Assembly: GCF_001949125.1 (NCBI RefSeq)
Contig: NZ_MSTI01000030.1
Coordinates: forward strand, 1-31,505
DNA length: 31,505 nucleotides
Direction: 5' to 3'
Source: Deinococcus marmoris
Lineage (GTDB): Bacteria > Deinococcota > Deinococci > Deinococcales > Deinococcaceae
The translations under genes were made by a program, and so were the position numbers. A model generated the notes under the pieces. It saw nothing but the letters and a program-made list of their open reading frames with translations, was not told the origin of the DNA and made no database searches. Positions 9,698-20,439 of this stretch are shown here, piece by piece; position 1 is the first letter of the stretch, and every line of letters starts with the position of its first letter.

Positions 9698-12013
9698 ATG
9701 CCCCGGCAAAGAGACCCTTCGGAACTGCTGGCCCTGCTGCGAAGTGCGGTGGTCGCCCCCAACCCGCCGCCCAGCCTGATCAAGCAGGCCAGAAAGCTGC
9801 CGCTGGAGAAGAACGGCGTGTGGCTTTTGCTGACCCATCCGTTGTTTGCGCCGGGGGTCGAGGAAGCCGTGTCCACCGTGGTGGTGCTGCTGGACTTCGG
9901 CAGTGGCGCGCTGCTGTATCAGGACGTGATGGAAGACCTGGACACCGCCGAGCTGACCGAACTGGTGCTGGAAACCATGCTGGACCCCATGCCAGCCACG
10001 CCCGACGAGGGCGGCCTGACCATGACGTTGCAGCCAGCGCCCGCCCGGCAACCCGCGCGCCTGCTGGCCTCCGACGCCTATGTGGCGCAGAGTCTGGCAG
10101 CGGAGTTGTCGGCCCTGAAGGTGAAGGTCACCCACGACGATTCGCCCGAAACGGCGCAGATGCTGGCCGCGCTGGCACAGACGTTCCAGGCCACCCTGAC
10201 CGAGCAGATCGAGGCCATGCGTGCCAAGCCTGTACTGGCTGGCCATTCGGACGACGCCGTGCGCGCCTTCCACGCGGCCATGACCGACTTCTGGCACGCC
10301 GAACCCTGGGAGGTCTTTGATCCCTTCAAACTGGTGCGGGCGGGCTGGACAGATGAACATGGCGAAATGCGGCAGTGCTGCGCCACGCTCATGGGCGACG
10401 CGGACGAGGAATACGGGCTGGCCCTGTTCGCCCGCGCGGGCGAGTGGGCGGTGCTGGCGCAGGGGGCCGGTCCCATGTCGGCCCTGAGCGTGCTGGGCGG
10501 CATCGAGCGCGTGGCGCTGGCCGAGGCGGCGGAATTGGACCCGCAGGATCTGGCAACGTTCCGGCGTCTGGGCCTGAAGCCGCTGGAAGAGAGTGAGGAC
10601 GCAGTCTGGCCGGTGTTGCAGCGCATGACCCTCGACACTGCGCCAGAGGCCAGAATCGGCGTCCAGACCGTGCTGCCCGTGACGCCCCTGCCCGTGGTTA
10701 CGGCGCTGCTGCAAACCCTGGCAGACCGGGCGCGTGCCAGACCGGGCCGTCAGGTGACCTCTTTGACTGCCGAGGTGGACGGCGTGAGCGTGCGCTATCC
10801 CTCGCCGCCTGCCGATGATTTCGGTGAGCAGGAACGGCGCGGGGCCGTGCGCGTCACCCTCGCTGGCGAGTCGGATTGGAACCACTCCGCGCCCGAACAT
10901 CTGACCCTGACCGCCCCTGCTTCCATGACCCTGCGCGACGTGTGGAGCGGCGTGGAGAAGAAATACGGGCGGGCGCTGCTGCCCTTCCGCCTGGAATTTC
11001 CAGACGCCGAGGGGATAGAGGAACAGGAGTTTGGACCTGTGCCCGCCACCTTCTGGCACTCGCGCTCCGGCTCTCCGCTGCTGATCATGCGCCACCTGCC
11101 CGACGCCGGGACGCTGGACGGCGGGGGCCAGATGGTGCGCGCCGAATGGCTGCCCGATCTGGAAGTTTCCGATGTGGAGCTGGAGGTTCGGGCTGAGGGC
11201 GGAACCAGCGCCGCGCCCGCGAACATCCCGCTGTCTGCCGAATCACTCAGCAGTCCGGTGCAAAAGAAGGCGGCAAAAGAAAAGGTGATAAAAGCGGCAG
11301 CCGCACCGCAGAAACGCGCTCAGCACGAGGGTATGTGCCGCCTGTGCGGCTTCGTGGGCAACAAGGCCAGCATGACCCGGCATCTGGCAAAGTGCGAGAA
11401 CCGCGCCGCGACCGTCAAGGGCGAACATGAGGTCTACCGCCTGCGCGTCACGGACAGCCGCCGCCCGGACTACTGGCTGGACGTGGAGATGCCCGTCACC
11501 GCCAATCTGGACGATCTGGACGGCTTTCTGCGTGGGATCTGGCTGGAGTGCTGCGGCCACATGAGCGCCTTCACGATTGGGCCGGAAGACGATTACGCTG
11601 ACTTTGATCCTTTCAGCGGGCCACCGAAAAAGAGCAGGCAGCCCACGCTGGAAAAATTGGGGCTGGACAAGGGCGACAAATTCGGCTACACCTACGATTT
11701 CGGCAGCAGCACTGACCTGAACGTGCAGGTGCAGGCCCGCGAAACGGTGGCGGGCAAAGCCGGAGAGAAGGTGCGCCTGCTGGCCCGCAACATTCCACCC
11801 GCGCTGACCTGCTCGGAGTGCGGCAAACCTGCCGTGTGGGTGAATTCCTGGGAATATGACGAGGAAACCGGGCGGGCGGTCCTGTACTGCGCCCAGCACG
11901 GCGAGGATCAGGACGAGGAGGCACTGCTCCCAGTGGTCAATTCGCCGCGCATGGGCGTCTGCGCTTACGAGGGCGGCAATCTGGACGAGTGGCCCCCGGC
12001 GGTGATCGGCTAA
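9698..12013 (+). CDS. Large multidomain protein: C2HC finger, pRiA4b ORF-3-like domain, zinc ribbon
   Basis: A 771-residue protein with no signal peptide or TM segment. Residues 1 to about 530 are an unrecognised globular region. A short Lys/Ala-rich linker leads to a C-X2-C-X11-H-X3-C finger (C547, C550, H562, C566). Residues about 575-690 resemble the plasmid pRiA4b ORF-3 domain: YRLRVTDSRRPDYWLDVEMP, then a strand FGYTYDFGSSTDLNVQV. The tail has a zinc ribbon-like C-X2-C (TCSECGK) and C-X2-H (YCAQHGE). Nucleic-acid binding is plausible from the zinc modules but unproven. The stop TAA overlaps the tsaE stop on the other strand (shared CTAA). No Shine-Dalgarno sequence is evident at the ATG. 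Confidence 0.75.
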   Translation: MPRQRDPSELLALLRSAVVAPNPPPSLIKQARKLPLEKNGVWLLLTHPLFAPGVEEAVSTVVVLLDFGSGALLYQDVMEDLDTAELTELVLETMLDPMPATPDEGGLTMTLQPAPARQPARLLASDAYVAQSLAAELSALKVKVTHDDSPETAQMLAALAQTFQATLTEQIEAMRAKPVLAGHSDDAVRAFHAAMTDFWHAEPWEVFDPFKLVRAGWTDEHGEMRQCCATLMGDADEEYGLALFARAGEWAVLAQGAGPMSALSVLGGIERVALAEAAELDPQDLATFRRLGLKPLEESEDAVWPVLQRMTLDTAPEARIGVQTVLPVTPLPVVTALLQTLADRARARPGRQVTSLTAEVDGVSVRYPSPPADDFGEQERRGAVRVTLAGESDWNHSAPEHLTLTAPASMTLRDVWSGVEKKYGRALLPFRLEFPDAEGIEEQEFGPVPATFWHSRSGSPLLIMRHLPDAGTLDGGGQMVRAEWLPDLEVSDVELEVRAEGGTSAAPANIPLSAESLSSPVQKKAAKEKVIKAAAAPQKRAQHEGMCRLCGFVGNKASMTRHLAKCENRAATVKGEHEVYRLRVTDSRRPDYWLDVEMPVTANLDDLDGFLRGIWLECCGHMSAFTIGPEDDYADFDPFSGPPKKSRQPTLEKLGLDKGDKFGYTYDFGSSTDLNVQVQARETVAGKAGEKVRLLARNIPPALTCSECGKPAVWVNSWEYDEETGRAVLYCAQHGEDQDEEALLPVVNSPRMGVCAYEGGNLDEWPPAVIG

Positions 12014-12498
12014 CGGATTCGCGTCACCCGCCGCAGGTCTTCCTCACCCTCCAGATGCTCCAGCCGCAGGATGGGTGCGTCCGGGTAGTCGGCGTACAGC
12101 CGTTCGCCCCACTCCACCACGCTCAGGCGGCTGCCCGCGATCAGGTCTTCGAGGTCCAGTTCGTACAGTTCCTGCACCCCGCGCACGCGGTAGGCGTCCA
12201 CATGCAGGGCGCGGCCAACTGGGGTGGGGTAGGCGTGGATCAGGGCGTAGGTGGGGCTGGTGACCGGACCGTCAAACCCTAGTGCCTCAATCAGGCCAGA
12301 GGTCAGCGTGGTCTTGCCTGCGCCCAGTTCGCCTTCTAGAAACAGGACGGTGGCGTGCGGCAGGGCCGGGGCCAGGGCCGCGCCGAACCGCCGCTGTTCT
12401 CCGGGGCCGCGCAGCAGGCGAGACTGGCCCGTTTCAAAAGAGCCGGGTTCAGATGGGCCAGTCTTCAGAGGATCGGTGTCAGGCGGAAATGCAGGCAT
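12010..12498 (-). CDS. tsaE: tRNA threonylcarbamoyladenosine biosynthesis ATPase TsaE
   Basis: TsaE is the P-loop ATPase that works with TsaB and TsaD to transfer threonylcarbamoyl to A37 of ANN-decoding tRNAs. Seen here are the Walker A GELGAGKTT at residues 56-64, SPTYALIHAY near residue 78, the HVDAYRV strand and VVEWGERL near the C-terminus, all family signatures. It has 162 residues from the ATG at 12498; an in-frame start 30 codons upstream would add a sequence unlike the family. TAGCAT sits 8 bases before this ATG, compatible with a leaderless transcript. The gene lies downstream of the coiled-coil gene, with its 3' end overlapping the convergent gene's stop. Confidence 0.92.
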   Translation of the reverse strand: MPAFPPDTDPLKTGPSEPGSFETGQSRLLRGPGEQRRFGAALAPALPHATVLFLEGELGAGKTTLTSGLIEALGFDGPVTSPTYALIHAYPTPVGRALHVDAYRVRGVQELYELDLEDLIAGSRLSVVEWGERLYADYPDAPILRLEHLEGEEDLRRVTRIR

Positions 12499-12560
12499 CG
12501 CCGCCGATGCTAGCGCCGGAGATCGGCGGCGTGTCGGGTCAGTGGCGTACCTGGTCAGGA

Positions 12561-14360
12561 TTAACGCTGCGTGCGGGTCACCCGCCACAGACCCTCGGCG
12601 TCCTGCTGGGCTTCCCAGCGGTGTCTGGCGCTGTGCATGGTCACTTCGGTGACGCCCATGTCCTCGGCCACGGTCATCAGGTTGGTCAGGGGGACGGTGC
12701 TTTTGTCGTAGGGACCACTGAGCAGCATGCAGCCCTGAAAGGTCCAGACCTCGGCGGGTAGTTCTGCGGCGTCCAGCTCAAAAACGCCCAGCAGGCCGCT
12801 CAGGGCGTCGTCGCCGAAAGTGGCCGTGACTTCCTGGGCGGCGCGGTACTCGGCCTGGGCCTCGGCCAGCAGCGTCTCGGCGTCGGTCAGGGTCTGGGCG
12901 TAGCGGGCGCGGGCGGCGGCGCTCATTGGCCCCAGGCGGCGCTGGGCACGGAGGGTATCGGCCAGACGGCCCAGGCGCTGGGTGGTTTCCCCGGCCAGTC
13001 CGCGCACGGCGTCGTATTCGGCCACGATCCCGTCGGCGCGGGCGTCGAAACCCTCGCGCTCCTGGGCCGCCACGCCCATGTGGCGTTCCAGCACCGCCCA
13101 CAGCGGGTCCAGATCCAGCGCCTGACCGTTCGAGAGGGCCGCCTGGGCCTCCGAGAGCAGCGGGGCCAGCTCGGCGGCTGCCGCGCCGGGCAGATCGCGG
13201 GCGGTGCGCTCGATCTCCAGCAGTTCGCGGCCCGCGTGCAGGCCCGCCTCGCCGCTGAGGGCCGCGCCGTCGGGGCTGGCCTGCAACGCGCCGCGCGCCG
13301 TACTCAGGGCGCGCAATTCGTCGCTGGCCAGGGTGCCGCCGTCCAGCAGGTGGCGTGCAGCGTCCAGCGACACGCGTACACCCGCGCCCGCCGGGTGGCC
13401 GGACAGATCGCTTTCCAGCGCGGCCAGCGCGGCGCGCTGTTCGCTCAGGACCTCGGCCAACACGGCGCGCAGGGTCTCGCACCAGCCCTCTACCACCTGG
13501 GCCGTCAGCGGTTGCTGCTCGCCGCCCCCACGCAGCGCTACAAGTTGCTCACGCAGGTCCGGGCGCACCAGCAGCAGCGGCGCGAACTCGCGCTCGGCAG
13601 TGTCCAGCGCCTGTCGGGCGTGTTCGCGTTCCAGTTCCAGGACGCGGGCCTGCGCCTGCGCCCCCTCGGCGCTGCGGGCACCGCTGCCCAGGCCCTCCAC
13701 CACAGAGGATTCCAGTTGTTTACGCAGGTTGTAGGTCAGGGTGCGGGCGCGGTCCACCTCGCCGGGCAGCAGCGTACTCTGGGTCTGGGCCTCGTCGATC
13801 TGACCGATCAGGGTGTCCAGACGGCGCACCTCGCGGCCTCCCAGCCCCTGCACCCGCGTGAAGACGGCGCGCAGCTCGGCCAGATCCTGGGCCTGCACCA
13901 CCAGCCCCTCCTGAAGGCGGCGGTCCATTTGCGCGATCAGGTCCTGGCCCTCCTGCACCAGGGCCGCCGTGTCCTGGCCGCCCTCCTGTTCCTGGCGGGC
14001 CACCCCCAGCAGGCCGCGCAGGCGCTGGGTCTCGGGCCAGTCGAAGTACAGCGCGAAACGCCGGGCCTGTTCCTCCAGTTCGTCCAGCGCGGCGTCGTTG
14101 GCGGGCAGGCGTTCCTGGGTGACCTGCGACAGTTCCTCCAGCACCTCCGAGACCCGGCGCTTGGCCAGCGTCGCGGGCACGCTGAGTTGCAGCCGCTTGA
14201 ATACCTCGCGCTTGAGGATACTTTCCAGCGTGCGGACGTCCATGCGCTCCGGCGTGGTGCCGCGCTCGGCGGCGGCGTCCTGGAGAATGCGTTCCAGCGC
14301 ACGCGGCGAGATCAAGTCACCCAGCATCTTGACCGGCAACTGGTGCAGGCTGGCGTTCAT
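12561..14360 (-). CDS. Coiled-coil protein sharing an N-terminal module with the Roadblock protein
   Basis: A 599-residue protein, strongly helical, with long stretches of Glu/Arg/Leu/Ala heptad-like sequence from about residue 70 to 530, and no signal peptide or TM segment. Residues 1-80 align without gaps to the start of the Roadblock protein at 16114-16839 (shared V..L....S.RA.E..LQ, then PE, L...L, RL and P). The last 70 residues are a separate globular part (ELPAEVWTFQGCMLLSG through RHRWEAQ). The ATG at 14360 was chosen because it gives N-termini of equal length in the two paralogues; GTG 14375 and ATG 14369 also exist. Function unknown; a cytoplasmic scaffold role is an inference from the coiled coil. 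Confidence 0.7.
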   Translation of the reverse strand: MNASLHQLPVKMLGDLISPRALERILQDAAAERGTTPERMDVRTLESILKREVFKRLQLSVPATLAKRRVSEVLEELSQVTQERLPANDAALDELEEQARRFALYFDWPETQRLRGLLGVARQEQEGGQDTAALVQEGQDLIAQMDRRLQEGLVVQAQDLAELRAVFTRVQGLGGREVRRLDTLIGQIDEAQTQSTLLPGEVDRARTLTYNLRKQLESSVVEGLGSGARSAEGAQAQARVLELEREHARQALDTAEREFAPLLLVRPDLREQLVALRGGGEQQPLTAQVVEGWCETLRAVLAEVLSEQRAALAALESDLSGHPAGAGVRVSLDAARHLLDGGTLASDELRALSTARGALQASPDGAALSGEAGLHAGRELLEIERTARDLPGAAAAELAPLLSEAQAALSNGQALDLDPLWAVLERHMGVAAQEREGFDARADGIVAEYDAVRGLAGETTQRLGRLADTLRAQRRLGPMSAAARARYAQTLTDAETLLAEAQAEYRAAQEVTATFGDDALSGLLGVFELDAAELPAEVWTFQGCMLLSGPYDKSTVPLTNLMTVAEDMGVTEVTMHSARHRWEAQQDAEGLWRVTRTQR

Positions 14361-14470
14361 GGCTGACATGGGCACGTCGCCGGATCACGTCTGGAGCGCG
14401 CCCGAATCCTGGGCGACAGGCTAAACATCACTGCCCCGGAGGCCCGGACGGGCGAGAGAGGCCACGTTAG

Positions 14471-14481
14471 ACGGAATCCGT
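14471..14481. promoter_or_regulatory. Palindrome ACGGAATCCGT, possible operator
   Basis: ACGGA-A-TCCGT is a perfect 5-bp inverted repeat around one base. It sits in the 143-bp gap between the membrane-protein and coiled-coil genes. It could be a binding site for a dimeric regulator. Only one copy is visible in the window. Confidence 0.3.
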
Positions 14482-14503
14482 ATCAGACATAGCCTCCATT
14501 CCA

Positions 14504-16117
14504 TCACAGGTCCTCGTCCCAGTCCAGGCTCTGGGCGGCGGCGCTTTCCTGCTGCGGCGCGCTGCGGCGGCCCAGCAGACCGAATTGCTGGCACAGCCCC
14601 CGGAACCCGAAGGTGGTCAGGCCGATGGCGAGGGCCGCCGACAGCGCCCACAGCGGTAGCCCGTAGGCGTTCTGGGTCAGGGTGAAATTGCTGGCGGCCC
14701 GCAGCGCGCCCACGCCGGTCAGGTCACCGATGGCCCCCAGCAATCCGAACAAGCCTTCCAGAAACACCGGCAGCAGCAGCAGCGCCAGCCCCGAGGCGAT
14801 GGCCCGCCAGTAGGTGTTGCGCCCGCCGAAAGCCAGATTCAGCAGGTACAGCGGCACGAAGGCCAGGGCCGCCAGCAGCGCGAAGACCAGCACCCGCAGC
14901 CAGCCCCCGAAGCCGCGCGCCGCCCCGGCTGAAACGTTATCCAGCGTGCTGACGGGTTGACCGGCGGCGCGGCGTTCCAGCCCCGACAGGGTAGCGATCA
15001 GGGCCTGTACGTCGTCCGGGCGCAGCGCCGTGCGGGCCTGCGCCGCGCCCAGATCGAACACCAGCGCGTCGTAGCCCTGTGCGCCGCGCAGGGAAATCGG
15101 TGCGGCGGCCAGCGCGGTTCCGGCCAGTCCCAGTTGCTCGCGGGCCAGCGCGGGATCGCCGTGCCCAGCGGCGGTCAGTGCCCGGCCCAGCGCGGCGTAG
15201 ACCTCGCCTGCGTCCGTTCTGGCCGGGCGCGCATTAGTGCTGGCCGTGGGCCTGGACGCATTAGAGGGCGTCGCTGCGCTGGGATTTGCTGCTGCGGTAT
15301 TCGGGGTCCTGGCGGGCGTGACCGTCACCGGGACGGTGGGCGTGGTGGAAGGGGTGACCGCCGCGCCGCTCGGTGCGGAGGCCAGAGACTTCACGAATCC
15401 GGCGTTGCCCTGGCGCAGTGCTGTCAGCGATGTGCCCAGCGCGCCCACGTCGCCCACGGTCAATTGCCGCAGCGCGTCACCGAACTGCGAGACCTTCAGG
15501 TCACCCGCGCCAGGGGCGTCCTGCACCGCCGTGAACCACGCCATCCCACGCGACAGGTTCAGGTACGTGGCGGGGGACTGGGTGGGCTGGGCCGTGTTCA
15601 GGGCCGCGCCGATCTTGCCCGCCGCCTCGCGTTGCAGCCGCCAGGCCACGCGGGGCAACTTGCCCGCCGCGCCGTCGTCCAGCAGCGCCTGCGCTGCCGC
15701 GCCGCTCAGGCCGAATTCGCCGGCCAGCAGCCGCAGTTGCGCCGTACCGTTGGCCGGGGCGCTGGCCAGCAGGGTCAGGGTCTGGTCATACAGCGCCTTG
15801 CGCATGAAGCCGCGTGCCAGCAGGACCTGGGCTTCCAGTTCCGCCGGACTGCGCGCCAGCGAGCCGCGCGCGCGTTCCAGCGAGCCTTGCAGGGCGCTGA
15901 CCAGTTGACGGTTTTGCAGGCTGGGGGCCAGCTTTTTCAGATCGGCGTCCGCCGCGTCCAGCCGGGTCAGTGCCTGAGCCGCTGAAGTCGCGCGCGCTGT
16001 CACGGCCCCGTCCAGATCGGCGGCCAGCGCCCGGTAGGCTCCCAGGTCCTGCGCGCCCGCCGAACCCGCGCCCAGCAGCGCCGCCGTCAGCAACCAGCCT
16101 GTGCTGCGGGAAGTCAT
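14504..16117 (-). CDS. Exported/membrane protein of the Roadblock operon
   Basis: A 537-residue protein with an N-terminal signal peptide (TGWLLTAALLGAGSAGAQ, cleavage probably after GAQ near residue 23). An Ala/Leu-rich helical region follows, about residues 25-250. Next is a low-complexity Thr/Pro/Ala/Ser linker at about 255-305, then another helical part, then about three TM segments in the last 130 residues (WLRVLVFALLAALAFVPLYLL, ALLLLPVFLEGLFGLLGAI, LWALSAALAIGLTTFGF). The C-terminal tail is short and acidic (SLDWDEDL). The helical repeats could be TPR-like, but no motif is certain. The ATG overlaps the Roadblock stop (ATGA), so the two are coupled. No family was recognised. Confidence 0.72.
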   Translation of the reverse strand: MTSRSTGWLLTAALLGAGSAGAQDLGAYRALAADLDGAVTARATSAAQALTRLDAADADLKKLAPSLQNRQLVSALQGSLERARGSLARSPAELEAQVLLARGFMRKALYDQTLTLLASAPANGTAQLRLLAGEFGLSGAAAQALLDDGAAGKLPRVAWRLQREAAGKIGAALNTAQPTQSPATYLNLSRGMAWFTAVQDAPGAGDLKVSQFGDALRQLTVGDVGALGTSLTALRQGNAGFVKSLASAPSGAAVTPSTTPTVPVTVTPARTPNTAAANPSAATPSNASRPTASTNARPARTDAGEVYAALGRALTAAGHGDPALAREQLGLAGTALAAAPISLRGAQGYDALVFDLGAAQARTALRPDDVQALIATLSGLERRAAGQPVSTLDNVSAGAARGFGGWLRVLVFALLAALAFVPLYLLNLAFGGRNTYWRAIASGLALLLLPVFLEGLFGLLGAIGDLTGVGALRAASNFTLTQNAYGLPLWALSAALAIGLTTFGFRGLCQQFGLLGRRSAPQQESAAAQSLDWDEDL

Positions 16118-16839
16118 GCGGCCACCTGAAGGCCCTGCAATTCCACCAGCATGCGGCCCACGTTGGCCTGCGCGCCCACCACCACGGCCACGCAGTACTC
16201 GCCCAGCGGGCGCATACAGACCGTGCGCCCCCCCAGGTCCGCCGACATCAGCCGCAGCGTGCGGCCCCCCAGCAGCAGCGCCGTGGCTGCCACCACCCCG
16301 CCCAGGCCGCTGGCTCCGGCGATGGCGCGGCTTTGCAGCACCTCGCCGCTGGCCCGGCAGACCATCACGCCCTGCACGCCAGAGAACCGGGCCAGCTCGC
16401 GCAGCAGTTCCTCCTGCCCGTCCGCGTTGCTCAGGTCATAGGTGCGGCCCAGCCCCACGGGCACGTATTCGGGATCGTCGAACTCGAAGTCGTCGGCCCC
16501 CAGGTTCAGGTGTTCCAGCGACAGGCCATTGACATCCGAGTCGTCGTCCCAGGCGGCAAAGGGGGCCATCTGGGTCATCAGCGTGGGAGCTTTGGGGTAT
16601 TCCGCTGCCAGTTGCCTGGCCAGCGTAAGCAGCTCCTGGCGGGCACGCGCCTCGGGCAAGACCATCGACAGCCGCGCCAGCAGCGGCCCGGACAGCAGGC
16701 GCTGAAGGTCCTGGGCCGTCACAGTCTCGGGTTTCAGGCGTTGCTCGCGCAGCAGGGCCTGAAGCATGGTCTCGGCTGCTCGCGCCGATACGACGCCCGC
16801 CAGGGCACGAACAGTCATGGTGTACACCGCATTGGTCAT
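16114..16839 (-). CDS. Roadblock/LC7 domain protein with unusual N-terminal module
   Basis: A 241-residue cytoplasmic protein. Its C-terminal half, about residues 120-235, fits the Roadblock/LC7 (MglB-like) fold: a helix LLRELARFSG, strands VQGVMVCRASGEVLQSRA, the helix GLGGVVAATALLLGG, and a final AVVVGAQANVGRMLVEL. Roadblock proteins usually dimerise and regulate small Ras-like GTPases such as MglA. The N-terminal 80 residues match those of the coiled-coil protein two genes downstream. ATG 16839 was preferred over the upstream TTG 16854; GAGG lies 9 bases before it, and TACACT at 16863-16858 may be its -10. No GTPase gene is nearby. Confidence 0.8.
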   Translation of the reverse strand: MTNAVYTMTVRALAGVVSARAAETMLQALLREQRLKPETVTAQDLQRLLSGPLLARLSMVLPEARARQELLTLARQLAAEYPKAPTLMTQMAPFAAWDDDSDVNGLSLEHLNLGADDFEFDDPEYVPVGLGRTYDLSNADGQEELLRELARFSGVQGVMVCRASGEVLQSRAIAGASGLGGVVAATALLLGGRTLRLMSADLGGRTVCMRPLGEYCVAVVVGAQANVGRMLVELQGLQVAA

Positions 16840-16953
16840 CTCAGAAAACCTCAAGTGAGTGTAGACAGAGCGGGCTTACATTTTTGTCTCACGCGGTTGC
16901 CCGCCTATTCCCCTGCCTTTGCTATACTCCCTGCGGTCTGGATCTGCCCAGCA

Positions 16954-16983
16954 TTGAAGGCCAGTTCTGCCGTTCTGTACACT
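16954..16983 (+). promoter_or_regulatory. Candidate promoter of tRNA-Arg
   Basis: TTGAAG (16954-16959), an 18-bp spacer and TACACT (16978-16983) would start transcription about 20 bases before the tRNA. A second -10-like TATACT lies at 16923-16928 without a well-placed -35. Confidence 0.5.
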
Positions 16984-17008
16984 GCCTTTGAGAAACAGAT
17001 CCCCGCAG

Positions 17009-17085
<77 letters not shown>

Positions 17086-17094
17086 CGTCCAGTA

Positions 17095-17130
17095 CGCAAA
17101 AACCCACTCCGCCAGGAGTGGGTTTTTGCG
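17095..17130 (+). terminator. Rho-independent terminator after tRNA-Arg
   Basis: A perfect 16-bp inverted repeat (17095-17110 with 17115-17130) closes a GCCA loop. The A and T runs at the base allow termination in either direction. Confidence 0.9.
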
Positions 17131-17371
17131 TGTCCGGCGCAGGTCCAGTGGAGTAGGCCGTTAATTCAGCAACGTCGGGGCGTCCTGCTGAGGCGCGGGC
17201 AGGGTGGGCAAGAGGTTGATCACCGTCGCGTGCTGCCCGTCGTCTAGGACAGCCTCGGCTGGTTCAATGCCACTTTTGCCAATCACCAAAAATCCGGTTG
17301 AACATGGGCTGGCAATTCAAGCCGGGCGAGAAAGAGATAATGGGCGTCATTCCTTGCCCCTACGCAGAAAA
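17131..17371. other. Gene-free stretch with a possible 41-codon remnant on the minus strand
   Basis: No recognised gene lies between the tRNA-Arg terminator and the acyl-CoA dehydrogenase terminator. On the minus strand, 17286-17161 (GTG to TAA) encodes 41 residues with chromosomal-type codon use (starting VIGKSGIEPAEAVLDDGQ and ending APQQDAPTLLN). It may be a small gene or the tail of a lost one; no family was recognised. Confidence 0.25.
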
Positions 17372-17404
17372 CAGCGCCCACCCCCGCAGGAGTGAGCGCT
17401 CTCT
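17372..17404 (-). terminator. Terminator after the acyl-CoA dehydrogenase gene
   Basis: Read on the minus strand, AGCGCTCAC and GTGGGCGCT form a stem with one mismatch around a C/G-rich loop, followed by GTTTTC. It begins about 16 bases after the stop codon. Confidence 0.6.
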
Positions 17405-17419
17405 CAACACTCTGGGTGC

Positions 17420-19255
<1,836 letters not shown>

Positions 19256-19334
19256 GTGGACTCCTTCGTGTGTAGAACACGGCGGTGCAGGACCCATGCC
19301 CCTGCGGCACGATTACCCGGCACTGTTTAGACCG

Positions 19335-19363
19335 AGTATAAAACTTCTGGAGGCAAAAGTCAC
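19335..19363 (-). promoter_or_regulatory. Candidate promoter of the acyl-CoA dehydrogenase gene
   Basis: On the minus strand GTGACT (19363-19358), a 17-bp spacer and TATACT (19340-19335) form a sigma70-type promoter. Transcription would start near 19328, giving a leader of about 70 bases that contains the AAGGAG site. Confidence 0.6.
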
Positions 19364-19550
19364 GCAGATTTCTCCCGTCTTCTCTTTATGGACGCTCAAA
19401 TGGGGACTGGTCCGAGAGGTCCCCAGAACCAGCAGAGGAGGCAACGGGGGGAATGACCTCGTGTTCATCCTCTCTTGATCTCCAGCATGCCTGCCCGGCA
19501 AGGTACATCTGCCCCCTGGACCGCCCAATTCGAGTATCCTGCGAAGGATC

Positions 19551-20246
<696 letters not shown>

Positions 20247-20264
20247 AAAAAATCTGACAGCCCG

Positions 20265-20289
20265 CCCCTCCGCAATGGAGGGGTTTTTT
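20265..20289 (+). terminator. Rho-independent terminator after the Crp/Fnr gene
   Basis: CCCCTCC (20265-20271) and GGAGGGG (20277-20283) form a 7-bp stem with loop GCAAT, followed by six T. Confidence 0.9.
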
Positions 20290-20439
20290 CGTGCCGGATC
20301 AATTCAGAAAATAAGCCAAGGCTAAGCTCCCAGGCGCATCTCAGCCTCAGCCATTCGGCACAGGCGGGGGCGGCAGGGTCAGCTCTAGGGTAATTGGAGA
20401 GGAAAGAGCGACATCTTTCCCGCACCTGGACCTGAAATC

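Noticed and set aside
9323..11095. A 590-codon minus-strand frame opposite the monooxygenase and large multidomain gene
   Set aside because: Antisense shadow; the plus strand has the zinc-finger and pRiA4b signatures and proper starts.
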